Shown here: piece by piece, positions 1 to 12,500 of the stretch
Layout: every line of letters starts with the position of its first letter
Position numbering within the stretch: position 1 is the first letter of the stretch
Source of the DNA: Mercurialis annua
Lineage: Eukaryota; Streptophyta; Magnoliopsida; Malpighiales; Euphorbiaceae
Direction of reading: 5' to 3'
Assembly (NCBI RefSeq): GCF_937616625.2
Contig: NC_065570.1
Span: 16,192,001 to 16,256,000 of the forward strand
DNA: 64,000 nucleotides
Program-made: the position numbers and the translations under genes
Notes under the pieces: generated by a model
Databases searched by the model: none
Seen by the model: the letters and a program-made list of their open reading frames with translations, nothing else
Told to the model about the DNA's origin: nothing

Positions 1-3000
1 TAACGTTTGTAAACGTTTGGCTTAAATCGCTAAAAAGGTGAAACGTTTGTAAACGTTTGGCTTAAATCTCTAAAAATGTAAAGCGTTTTGATTTGTTTCA
101 TTACGTTTGTAAACGTTTGTCTTAAATAGCGAAAAAGGGGAAACGCTTGGATTTCTTTCGTAAAGTTTGTAAACGTTTGGCTTAAATTGCGAAAAAAGGG
201 AAACACTTGGATTTGTTTCGTAAAGTTTGTAAACGTTTGGCTTAAATTGCTAAAAAGGTGAAACGCTTGGATGTGTTTCTTAAAGTTTGTAAACGTTTGG
301 CTTAAATTGCTAAAAGGTGAAACGCTTGGATTTGTTTCGTAGCGTTTGTAAACGTTTGGCTTAAATCGCTAGAAAGGTGAAGCGTATGGATTTGTTTCGT
401 AACGTTTGTAAACGTTTGACTTAAATCGCTAAAAAGGTGAAACGCTTGGATTTGTTTTGTGACGTTTGAAAACGTTTGGCTTATTGGCCACAAAGGGGAA
501 ACGCTTGATTTTGTTTCGTAACATTTGTAAACATTTGGCTTTAAACGCTAAAAATGGGAAACGTTTGGATTTGTTTCGTAATATTTTAAACGTTTAGCTT
601 AAATCGCTAAAAAGGTGAAACGTTTGGATTTGTTTCGTAACGTTTGTAAACATTTGGCTTAAGACGCTAAAAAGATGAAAAGTTTGGATTTGTTTCGTAA
701 ACGTTTGTAAATGTTAGGCTTATATCGCTAAAAAGATGAAACATTATTATTAGTTTCGTAAACGTTTGTAAACGTTTAACTTAAATCGCTAAAACAGTGA
801 AATTTTTGGATTTGTTTGGTAGCATTTGTAAGCGTTTGGCTCAAATTGCGAAAAAGGGGAAACGTTTGGATTGTTTCGTAGCGTTTGTAAATGTTTAGCT
901 TAAATTTCTAAAAAGGCGAAACGTTTGGATCTGTGTCGTAATGTTTGTAAACGTTTGGCTTAAATCGCCAAAAAGGTGAAACGCTTGGATTTTTGTTTTT
1001 TAACGTTTGAAAACGTTTGGCTTAAATTGCTAAAAATGTGAAACGCTTGGTTTTGTTTTATAACGTTTGTAAACGTTTTGCTTAAATCGCTAATAATGGG
1101 AAACGTTTGGATTTGTTTCATAACATTGTAAACATTTGGTTAAACCGCTAAAAAGTTGAAACGTTTTGATTTGTTTCGTAACGTTTGTAAACGTTTGGCT
1201 TAAATCGCTAAAAAGATGAAACATTTGGATTTGTTTCGCAACGTTTGTAAACGTTTTACTTAATCGGTAAAAAGGTGAAACGTTTGGACTAGTTTCGTAA
1301 ACGTTTGTAAACCTTTAGCTTATATCGCTAAAAAGGAAAAAACGTTTGGATTTGTTTCGTAGCGTTTGTAAACGTTTGGCTTAAATTGCTAAAACGGGGA
1401 AACGTTTGGATTTTTTTCGTAGCGTTTGTAAACGTTTGGCTTAAATTGCTAAAAAGGCGATACATTTGGATTTGTTTCGTAACATTTGTAAACGTTTGGC
1501 TTATATGCTAAAAAGAGGAAACGTTTGGATTTGTTTTTTAACGTTTGTAAACGTTTGGCTTAAATCGCTAAAAAGGGGAAACGTTTGATTTGTTTCGTAA
1601 CGTTTGTAAACGTTTGGCTTAAATTGCTAAAATAGTGAAACGCTTGGATTTTTTTCGTAGCGTTTGTAAATGTTTCGCTTAAATCGCTAAAAAGGTTAAA
1701 TGTTTGGATTTTTTTCGTAACGTTTGTAAACGTTTAGCTTAAATCGCTAAAAAGGTGAAACACTTGGATTTGTTTCGTAACGTTTGTAAAAATTTGGCCT
1801 AATTTGCTAAATAGGTGAAAGGCTTGGATTTGTTTAGTAATCTTTGTAAACGTTTGGCTTAAATTGCTAAAAAGATGAAACGCTTGGTTTTATTCTGTAA
1901 CGTTTGTAAATGTTTGGCTTAAATCGCTAAAAAGGGGAATGTTTGAATTTTTTTGAAATGTTTTAAATGTTTGGTTTTATTACGTAACATTTGTAAACGT
2001 TTGGCTTAAATCTCTAAAAAGGTGAAACGTTTAGATTTGTTTCATAACGTTTGTAAATGTTTGGCTTAAATCGCGAATAAGGGGAAACATTCGGATTAGT
2101 TTCGTAAATGTTTGTGAACGTTTAACTTAAATCGCTGAAAAGGAAAAAACGTTTGGATTTGTTTCGTAGCGTTTGCAAATGTTTTTCTTAAATTGCTAAA
2201 ACGGGGAAACGTTTGGATTTGTTTCGTAGAGTTTGTAAACGCTTGGCTTAAACTGCTTAAAAGGTGAAATGTTTGGATTTGTTTCGTAACGTTTGTAAAC
2301 ATTTGATTTTGTTTCGTAGAGTTTGTAAACGCTTAGCTTAAATTGCTAAAATGGTGACACGTTTGGATTTGTTTCGTAATGTTATTAAATGTTTGACTTA
2401 AATTGCTAAAAAGGAGAAACGTTTGGATTTGTTTCATAACGTTTGTAAACGTTTGGCTTCAATCGCTAAAAAGGTGAAACATTTCGATTAGATTCGTAAC
2501 GTTTGTAAACGTTTGGCATAAATCGCTAAATAGGGGAAACTTTTGGATTTGTTTCTTATCATTTTAAACATTTGGCTTAAATCGCTAAAATGGGGAAATG
2601 TTTGGATTTTTTTTGTAATGTTTGTAAACATTTGGCTTTAATTGCTTTAAAGGTGAAACGTTTGCTTTGTTTCGTAACGTTTGTAAACGTTCGACTTAGA
2701 TCCCTAAAAAGGTGAAACATTTGGAATAGCTTCGTAAACGTTTGTAAATATTTAACTTAAATCGCTAAAAAGGTGAAATTGATTTATTTTATAGTGTTTG
2801 TAAACATCTATCTTAAATTGCTAAAAAGGTGAAGCATTTAAATTTGTTACGTAGCGTTTGTAAACGTTTCGCTTAAATCGCTAAAAAGGTGAAATGTTTG
2901 GATTTGTTTCGTACCATTTGTAAACGTTTAGCTTAAATCGCTAAAAAGGTGAAACGTTTGGATTTGTTCCGTAGCGTTTGTAAATGTTTCGCTTAAATCG

Positions 3001-3967
3001 CTAAAAAGATGAAATGTTTGGATTTGTTTTGTAACGTTTGTAAACGTTCGGCTTAAATCGCTAAAAAGGTGAAACGTTAGGTTTTGTTTCGTAATGTTTG
3101 AAACGTTTGGTTTTGTTTCGTAACGTTTGTAAATGTTTTGGCTTATATCTCTAAAGAGGTGAAATGTTTGGATTTGTTTTGTAACCTTTGTAAACGTTTG
3201 GCTTAAATTGCTAAAAAGGTGAAACGCTTGGATTTGTTTTGTAACGTTTGAAAACGTTTGGCTTAAATTTCTAAAAAGGAGAAATCCTTGGATTTGTTTT
3301 GTAGCTTTTGTAAACGTTTGGCTTAAATCGTTATAAAGGCGAAACTTTTGGATTTGTTTCGTAATGTTTGTAAACGTTTGGCTTAAATCGCCAAAAAGGT
3401 AAAACGTTTGGATTTGTTTCGTAAAGTTTGTAAACGTTTTGCTTTAATTGCTAAAAAGGTGAAATTTTTGGATTTGTTTCGTAACGTTTGTAAACGTTTA
3501 GCTTAAATTGTTAAAAAGGTGAAACGCTTGGATTTGTTTCGTAACGTTTGTAAACGTTTGGCTTAAATTGATATGAAGGTGAAACACTTGGATTTTTTTC
3601 GTTATGCTTGTAAACGTTTTGCTTAAATTGCTAAAAAGGTGAAACGCTTGGTTTTTTTGTGTCTCGTAACGTTTGTAAACGTTCCGCTTAAATCGCTAAA
3701 AAGGTGAAACGTTTTGATTTTTTTCGTAACGTTTGTAAACGTTTCGCTTAAATTACTAAAAAGGTGAAACGCTTGGATTTGTTTTAGTACGTTTTGTAAA
3801 CGTTTGGCTTAAATTGCTAAAAAGGTTAAACGCTTAAATTTGTTTTGTAGCGTTTCTAAACGTTTGGCTTAAATTGCTTCATTTGTAAAAGTTTGGCTTA
3901 AATCGCTAAAAATGTGAAACGTTTGGATTTGTTTCGTAACGTTTTGAACGTTTGGTTTTGTTTCGTA

Positions 3968-6900
3968 ACGTTTGTAAACGTTTGGCTTAAATCGATAAAA
4001 TTGGGAATTGTTTGGATTTGTTTCGTAACATTTGTAAACGTTTTGCTTAAATCGCTAAAAAGGTGAAACGTTTGGATTTGTTTCGTAATATTTGTAAACG
4101 TTTGGCTTATATCCCTAAAAAGTGAAATATTTGGATTTGTTTTGTAACGTTTGTTAGCGTTTGGCTTAAATCGCTAAAAAGGTGAAACATTTGTATTTGT
4201 TTTGTAACATTTGTAAACGTTTGGCTTAAATCGCTAAAAAGGTGAAGCGTTTTGATTTATTTCATAACGTTTGGAAAAGTTTAGGTTAAATAGCTAAATA
4301 GGGGAAACTCTTAAATTTCTTTCGTAAAGTTTGTAAACGTTTGGCTTAAATTGCTAAAAAGGGGAAACGCTTGGATTTGTTTTGTAAAGTTTGTAAATGT
4401 TTGGCTTAAATTGCTAAAAAGGTGAAACGCTTGGATTTGTTTCTTAAAGTTTGTAAGCGTTTGGCTTAAGTTGCTAAAAAGGTGAAACGCTTGGATTTGT
4501 TTCGTAACGTTTGTAAACGTTTGGCTGAAATCGCTAAAAAGGTGAAGCGTATTGATTTGTTTCGTAACGTTTGTAAACGTTTGGCTTAAATTGCTAAAAA
4601 GGTGAAACACTTATATTTGTTTTGTGACGTTTGCAAACATTTAGCTTAAATCGCTAAAAATGGGAAACGTTTGGATTTGTTTCGTATTATTTTAAACGTT
4701 TGGCTTAAATCGCTAAATAGGTGAAACGTTTGGATTTTTTTGGTAAAGTTTGTAAACATTTAGCTTAAATCGCTAAAACGATGAAACGTTTGGATTTGTT
4801 TCGTAACGTTTGTAAATGTTTGGCTTAAATCGCTAAAAAGGTGAAAGGTTTGGATTTGTTTTGGAAACGTTTCTAAACGTTAGGCTGATATCGCTAAAAA
4901 GATGAAACATTAGGATTAGTTTCGTAAACGTTTGTAAATGTTTAACTTAAATCGCTAAAAAGGTGAAACGTTTGGATTTGTTTCGTAGCATTTGTAAGCG
5001 TTTGGCTTAAATTGCTAAAAAGGGGAAACATTTGGATTTGTTTCGTAGAATTTGTAAACGTTTGGCTTAAATTGCTAAAAAGGCGAAACGTTTGGATCTG
5101 TTTCGTAATGTTTGTAAATGTTTGGTTTAAATAGCTAAAAAGGTGAAACGTTTGGATTTGTTTTGTAACATTTGAAAACGTTAGGCTTAAATTGGTAAAA
5201 ATATGAAACGCTTGGTTTTGTTTCGTTACGTTTGTTAACGTTTCGCTTAAATCGCTAAAAATGCGAAACGTTTAGATTTGTTTCGTAATGTTGTAAACAT
5301 TTGGTTAAACCGCTAAAAAGGTGAAATGTTTGGATTTGTTTCGTAACGTTTGTAAACATTTGGCTTAATTCGCTAAAAAGATGATACATTTGGATTTGTT
5401 TCGTAACGTTTGTAAAAGTTTAGCTTAATCGCTAAAAAGATGAAACGTTTGGACTAGTTTTGTAAACGTTTGTAAACGTTTAACTTAAATCGCTAAAACG
5501 TTTGTAAACGTTTGGACTAGTTTCGTAAACGTTTCGTAAACGTTTGGATTTGTTTCGTAATGTTTGTAAACGTTTGGCTTAAATCGCTAAAAGGATGAAA
5601 CATTTGGATTTGTTTCGTACCGTTTGTAAACGTTTGGCTTAAATTGCTAAAACGGGGAAACGTTTGGATTTTTTTTCGTAGCGTTTGCAAACATTTGGCT
5701 TAAATTGCTAAAAGGGCCATACATTTGGATTTGTTTCGTAACGTTTGTAAACATTTGGCCTAAATCGCTAAAAAGAGGAAACGTTTGGATTTGTTTTTTA
5801 ACGTTTGCCAACGTTTGGTTTAAATCGCTAAAAAGGTGAAACGTTTGATTTGTTTCGTAACGTTTGTAAACGTTTGGCTTAAATTGCTAAAAAGATGAAA
5901 CGCTTGGATTTGTTTGGTAGCGCTTGTAAACGTTTTGGCTTAAATCGCTAAAAAGGTGAAATGTTTGGATTTGTTTCGTAACGTTTCTAAACGTTTAGTT
6001 TAAATCGCTAAAAAGGTGAAACGCTTGGATTTGTTTCGTAACTTTTGTAAATATTTGGCTTAAATTGCTAAAAAGGTGAAAGGCTTGAATTTGTTTTGTA
6101 TTCTTTGTAAACGTTTGGCTTAAATTGCTAAAAAGATGAAACGCTTGGTTTTGTTTTGTAATGTTTGTAAATGTTTGGCTTAAATCGCTAAAAAAGGGAA
6201 ACGTTTGGATTTGTTTCGAAATGTTTTAAACGTTTGGTTTTGTTTCGTAACGTTTGTAAACGTTTGGCTTAAATCGCTTAAAAGGGGAAACGTTTAGATT
6301 TGTTTCGTAACGTTTGTAAACGTTTGCCTTAAATCGCTAATAAGGGGAAACGTTTGGATTAGTTTCATAAACGTTTGTGAACGTTTAACTTAAATCGCTG
6401 AAGAGGAAAACACATTTGAATTTGTTTCGTAGCGTTTGTAAACGTTTGGCTTAAATTGCTAAACGGGGAAACGTTTGGATTTGTTTCGTAATGTTTGTAA
6501 ACGTTTGGCTTAAATTGCTAAAATGGCAAAACGTTTGGATTTGTTTCGTAACGTTTGTAAACGTTTGGCTTAAATTGCTAAAAAGGTGAAACGTTTTGAT
6601 TTGTTATGTAACGTTTAGCTTAAATCGCTAAAAAGGGGAAACGTTTGATTTGTTTCGTAAAGTTTGTAAACGTTTGGCTTAAACTGCTAAAAAGGTGAAA
6701 CGCTTGGATTTGTTTCGTAACGTTTGTAAACGTTTGGTTTAAATTGCTAATAAGGTGAAATATTTGGATTTGTTTCTAAACCTTTGTAAACGTTTGGCTT
6801 AAATTGCTAAAAAGGTGAAATGCTTGGATTTTCTTGTAATGTTTGTAAACGTTTGGCTTAAATTGCAAAAAAGGTGAAACGCTTGGTTTTGTTTCGTAAT

Positions 6901-9555
6901 GTTTGTAAAGGTTTGGCTTAAATAGCTAAAAATGGGAAACGTTTGGAATTGTTTCGAAATGTTTTAAACGTTTGGTTTTGTTGCGTAACGTTTGTAAACG
7001 TTTGGCTTAAATCGATAAAATTGGGAATTGTTTGGATTTGTTTCGTAACATTTGTAAACGTTTTGCTTAAATCGCTAAAAAGGTGAAACGTTTGGATTTG
7101 TTTCGTAATATTTGTAAACGTTTGGCTTATATCCCTAAAAAGTGAAATATTTGGATTTGTTTTGTAACGTTTGTTAGCGTTTGGCTTAAATCGCTAAAAA
7201 GGTGAAACATTTGTATTTGTTTTGTAACATTTGTAAACGTTTGGCTTAAATCGCTAAAAAGGTGAAGCGTTTTGATTTATTTCATAACGTTTGGAAAAGT
7301 TTAGGTTAAATAGCTAAATAGGGGAAACTCTTAAATTTCTTTCGTAAAGTTTGTAAACGTTTGGCTTAAATTGCTAAAAAGGGGAAACGCTTGGATTTGT
7401 TTTGTAAAGTTTGTAAACGTTTGGCTTAAATTGCTAAAAAGGTGAAACGCTTGGATTTGTTTCTTAAAGTTTGTAAGCGTTTGGCTTAAGTTGCTAAAAA
7501 GGTGAAACGCTTGGATTTGTTTCGTAACGTTTGTAAACGTTTGGCTGAAATCGCTAAAAAGGTGAAGCGTATTGATTTGTTTCGTAACGTTTGTAAACGT
7601 TTGGCTTAAATTGCTAAAAAGGTGAAACACTTATATTTGTTTTGTGACGTTTGTAAACATTTAGCTTAAATCGCTAAAAATGGGAAACGTTTGGATTTGT
7701 TTCGTATTATTTTAAACGTTTGGCTTAAATCGCTAAATAGGTGAAACGTTTGGATTTTTTTGGTAAAGTTTGTAAACATTTAGCTTAAATCGCTAAAACG
7801 ATGAAACGTTTGGATTTGTTTCGTAACGTTTGTAAATGTTTGGCTTAAATCGCTAAAAAGGTGAAAGGTTTGGATTTGTTTTGGAAACGTTTCTAAACGT
7901 TAGGCTGATATCGCTAAAAAGATGAAACATTAGGATTAGTTTCGTAAACGTTTGTAAATGTTTAACTTAAATCGCTAAAAAGGTGAAACGTTTGGATTTG
8001 TTTCGTAGCATTTGTAAGCGTTTGGCTTAAATTGCTAAAAAGGGGAAACATTTGGATTTGTTTCGTAGAATTTGTAAACGTTTGGCTTAAATTGCTAAAA
8101 AGGCGAAACGTTTGGATCTGTTTCGTAATGTTTGTAAATGTTTGGTTTAAATAGCTAAAAAGGTGAAACGTTTGGATTTGTTTTGTAACATTTGAAAACG
8201 TTAGGCTTAAATTGGTAAAAATATGAAACGCTTGGTTTTGTTTCGTTACGTTTGTTAACGTTTCGCTTAAATCGCTAAAAATGCGAAACGTTTGGATTTG
8301 TTTCGTAATGTTGTAAACATTTGGTTAAACCGCTAAAAAGGTGAAATGTTTGGATTTGTTTCGTAACGTTTGTAAACATTTGGCTTAATTCGCTAAAAAG
8401 ATGATACATTTGGATTTGTTTCGTAACGTTTGTAAAAGTTTAGCTTAATCGCTAAAAAGATGAAACGTTTGGACTAGTTTTGTAAACGTTTGTAAACGTT
8501 TAACTTAAATCGCTAAAACGTTTGTAAACGTTTGGACTAGTTTCGTAAACGTTTCGTAAACGTTTGGATTTGTTTCGTAATGTTTGTAAACGTTTGGCTT
8601 AAATCGCTAAAAGGATGAAACATTTGGATTTGTTTCGTACCGTTTGTAAACGTTTGGCTTAAATTGCTAAAACGGGGAAACGTTTGGATTTTTTTTCGTA
8701 GCGTTTGCAAACATTTGGCTTAAATTGCTAAAAGGGCCATACATTTGGATTTGTTTCGTAACGTTTGTAAACATTTGGCCTAAATCGCTAAAAAGAGGAA
8801 ACGTTTGGATTTGTTTTTTAACGTTTGCCAACGTTTGGTTTAAATCGCTAAAAAGGTGAAACGTTTGATTTGTTTCGTAACGTTTGTAAACGTTTGGCTT
8901 AAATTGCTAAAAAGATGAAACGCTTGGATTTGTTTGGTAGCGCTTGTAAACGTTTTGGCTTAAATCGCTAAAAAGGTGAAATGTTTGGATTTGTTTCGTA
9001 ACGTTTCTAAACGTTTAGTTTAAATCGCTAAAAAGGTGAAACGCTTGGATTTGTTTCGTAACTTTTGTAAATATTTGGCTTAAATTGCTAAAAAGGTGAA
9101 AGGCTTGAATTTGTTTTGTATTCTTTGTAAACGTTTGGCTTAAATTGCTAAAAAGATGAAACGCTTGGTTTTGTTTTGTAATGTTTGTAAATGTTTGGCT
9201 TAAATCGCTAAAAAAGGGAAACATTTGGATTTGTTTCGAAATGTTTTAAACGTTTGGTTTTGTTTCGTAACGTTTGTAAACGTTTGGCTTAAATCGCTTA
9301 AAAGGGGAAACGTTTAGATTTGTTTCGTAACGTTTGTAAACGTTTGCCTTAAATCGCTAATAAGGGGAAACGTTTGGATTAGTTTCATAAACGTTTGTGA
9401 ACGTTTAACTTAAATCGCTGAAGAGGAAAACACATTTGAATTTGTTTCGTAGCGTTTGTAAACGTTTGGCTTAAATTGCTAAACGGGGAAACGTTTGGAT
9501 TTGTTTCGTAATGTTTGTAAACGTTTGGCTTAAATTGCTAAAATGGCAAAACGTT
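3968..9555 (+). repeat. Tandem duplication of a 3,020-bp higher-order unit
   Basis: Two consecutive satellite blocks match at an offset of exactly 3,020 bp: about 3968-6987 and 6988 to about 9555, the second ending before a full unit. Distinctive monomers recur, such as the one containing ATCGATAAAATTGGGAATTG at about 3990 and 7010, and the odd monomer with CGTTTCGTAAACG at about 5525 and 8545. By eye only a handful of bases differ over 2.5 kb (for example at 4408/7428, 4632/7652 and 5274/8294). The copies are far more alike than neighbouring monomers are to each other, so this is a recent segmental duplication by unequal exchange or replication slippage. Confidence 0.9.
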
Positions 9556-12500
9556 TGAATTTGTTTCGTAATGTTTGTAAATGTTTGGCTTAAATTGATA
9601 AAAAGGTGAAACGTTTGGATTTGTTATGTAACGTTTAGCTTAAATCGCTAAAAAGGGGAAACGTTTGATTTGTTTCGTAAAGTTTGTAAACGTTTGGCTT
9701 AAACTGCTAAAAAGGTGAAACGCTTGGATTTGTTTCGTAACTTTTGTAAATATTTGGCTTAAATTGCAAAAAAGGTGAAAGGCTTGAATTTGTTTTGTAT
9801 TCTTTGTAAACGTTTGGCTTAAATTGCTAAAAAGATGAAACGCTTGGTTTTGTTTTGTAATGTTTGTAAATGTTTGGCTTAAATCGCTAAAAAGGGGAAA
9901 CGTTTGGATTTGATTCGAAATGTTTTAAACGTTTGGTTTTGTTTCGTAACGTTTTTAAACGTTTGGCTTAAATCGCTTAAAAGGGGAAACGTTTAGATTT
10001 GTTTCGTAACGTTTGTAAACGTTTGCCTTAAATCGCTAATAAGGGGAAACGTTTGGATTAGTTTCATAAACGTTTGTGAACGTTTAACTTAAATCGCTGA
10101 AGAGGAAAACACGTTTGAATTTGTTTCGTAGCGTTTGTAAACGTTTGGCTTAAATTGCTAAACGGGGAAACGTTTGGATTTGTTTCGTAATGTTTGTAAA
10201 CGTTTGGCTTAAATTGCTAAAATGGCAAAACGTTTGGATTTGTTTCGTAACGTTTGTAAACGTTTGGCTTAAATTGCTAAAAAGGTGAAACGTTTTGATT
10301 TGTTATGTAACGTTTAGCTTAAATCGCTAAAAAGGGGAAACGTTTGATTTGTTTCGTAAAGTTTGTAAACGTTTGGCTTAAACTGCTAAAAAGGTGAAAC
10401 GCTTGGATTTGTTTCGTAACGTTTGTAAACGTTTGGTTTAAATTGCTAATAAGGTGAAATATTTGGATTTGTTTCTAAACCTTTGTAAACGTTTGGCTTA
10501 AATTGCTAAAAAGGTGAAATGCTTGGATTTTCTTGTAATGTTTGTAAACGTTTGGCTTAAATTGCAAAAAAGGTGAAACGCTTGGTTTTGTTTCGTAATG
10601 TTTGTAAAGGTTTGGCTTAAATAGCTAAAAATGGGAAACGTTTGGAATTGTTTCGAAATGTTTTAAACGTTTGGTTTTGTTTCGAAACGTTTGTAAACGT
10701 TTGGCTTAAATCGCTAAAAAGGCGAAACGTTTGGATTTGTTTCGTAACATTTGTAAACGTTTGGCTTAAATCGCTAAAAAGGTGAAACGTTTGGATTTGT
10801 TTGGTAAACATTTGTAAACATTTGGCCTAAATCGCAAAAAAAGGGAAACGTTTGGATTAGTTTCGTAAACGTTTGTAAACGTTTAACTTAAATCGCTGAA
10901 GAGGAAAACACATTTGAATTTGTTTCGTAGCGTTTGTAAACGTTTGGCTTAAATTGCTAAACGGGGAAACGTTTGGATTTGTTTCGTAATGTTTGTAAAC
11001 GTTTGGCTTAAATTGCTAAAATGGCAAAACGTTTGGATTTGTTTCGTAATGTTTGTAAACGTTTGGCTTAAATTGATAAAAAGGTGAAACGTTTGGATTT
11101 GTTATGTAACGTTTAGCTTAAATCGCTAAAAAGGGGAAACGTTTGATTTGTTTCGTAAAGTTTGTAAACGTTTGGCTTAAACTGCTAAAAAGGTGAAACG
11201 CTTGGATTTGTTTCGTAACTTTTGTAAATATTTGGCTTAAATTGCAAAAAAGGTGAAAGGCTTGAATTTGTTTTGTATTCTTTGTAAACGTTTGGCTTAA
11301 ATTGCTAAAAAGATGAAACGCTTGGTTTTGTTTTGTAATGTTTGTAAATGTTTGGCTTAAATCGCTAAAAAGGGGAAACGTTTGGATTTGTTTCGAAATG
11401 TTTTAAACGTTTGGTTTTGTTTCGTAACGTTTGTAAACGTTTGGCTTAAATCGCTTAAAAGGGGAAACGTTTAGATTTGTTTCGTAACGTTTGTAAACGT
11501 TTGCCTTAAATCGCTAATAAGGGGAAACGTTTGGATTAGTTTCATAAACGTTTGTGAACGTTTAACTTAAATCGCTGAAGAGGAAAACACGTTTGAATTT
11601 GTTTCGTAGCGTTTGTAAACGTTTGGCTTAAATTGCTAAACGGGGAAACGTTTGGATTTGTTTCGTAATGTTTGTAAACGTTTGGCTTAAATTGCTAAAA
11701 TGGCAAAACGTTTGGATTTGTTTCGTAACGTTTGTAAACGTTTGGCTTAAATTGCTAAAAAGGTGAAACGTTTTGATTTGTTATGTAACGTTTAGCTTAA
11801 ATCGCTAAAAAGGGGAAACGTTTGATTTGTTTCGTAAAGTTTGTAAACGTTTGGCTTAAACTGCTAAAAAGGTGAAACGCTTGGATTTGTTTCGTAACGT
11901 TTGTAAACGTTTGGTTTAAATTGCTAATAAGGTGAAATATTTGGATTTGTTTCTAAACCTTTGTAAACGTTTGGCTTAAATTGCTAAAAAGGTGAAATGC
12001 TTGGATTTTCTTGTAATGTTTGTAAACGTTTGGCTTAAATTGCAAAAAAGGTGAAACGCTTGGTTTTGTTTCGTAATGTTTGTAAAGGTTTGGCTTAAAT
12101 AGCTAAAAATGGGAAACGTTTGGAATTGTTTCGAAATGTTTTAAACGTTTGGTTTTGTTTCGAAACGTTTGTAAACGTTTGGCTTAAATCGCTAAAAAGG
12201 CGAAACGTTTGGATTTGTTTCGTAACATTTGTAAACGTTTGGCTTAAATCGCTAAAAAGGTGAAACGTTTGGATTTGTTTGGTAAACATTTGTAAACGTT
12301 TGGCCTAAATCGCAAAAAAAGGGAAACGTTTGGATTAGTTTCGTAAACGTTTGTAAACGTTTAACTTAAATCGCTGAAGAGGAAAACACATTTGAATTTG
12401 TTTCGTAGCGTTTGTAAACGTTTGGCTTAAATTGCTAAACGGGGAAACGTTTGGATTTGTTTCGTAATGTTTGTAAACGTTTGGCTTAAATTGCTAAAAT

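Noticed and set aside
1..120. CENP-B box or a proven centromere
   Set aside because: The TTTCGTAACGTTTG segment only loosely resembles the mammalian box and plants do not use it. Dyad symmetry alone does not show centromere function.
4311..4610. Many open frames of 60-137 codons in the satellite, on both strands, with a 20-residue repeat
   Set aside because: They arise because the 60-bp monomer is a multiple of three and one or two frames lack stops. They follow array phase, have no independent start context, and end wherever a monomer has an indel.
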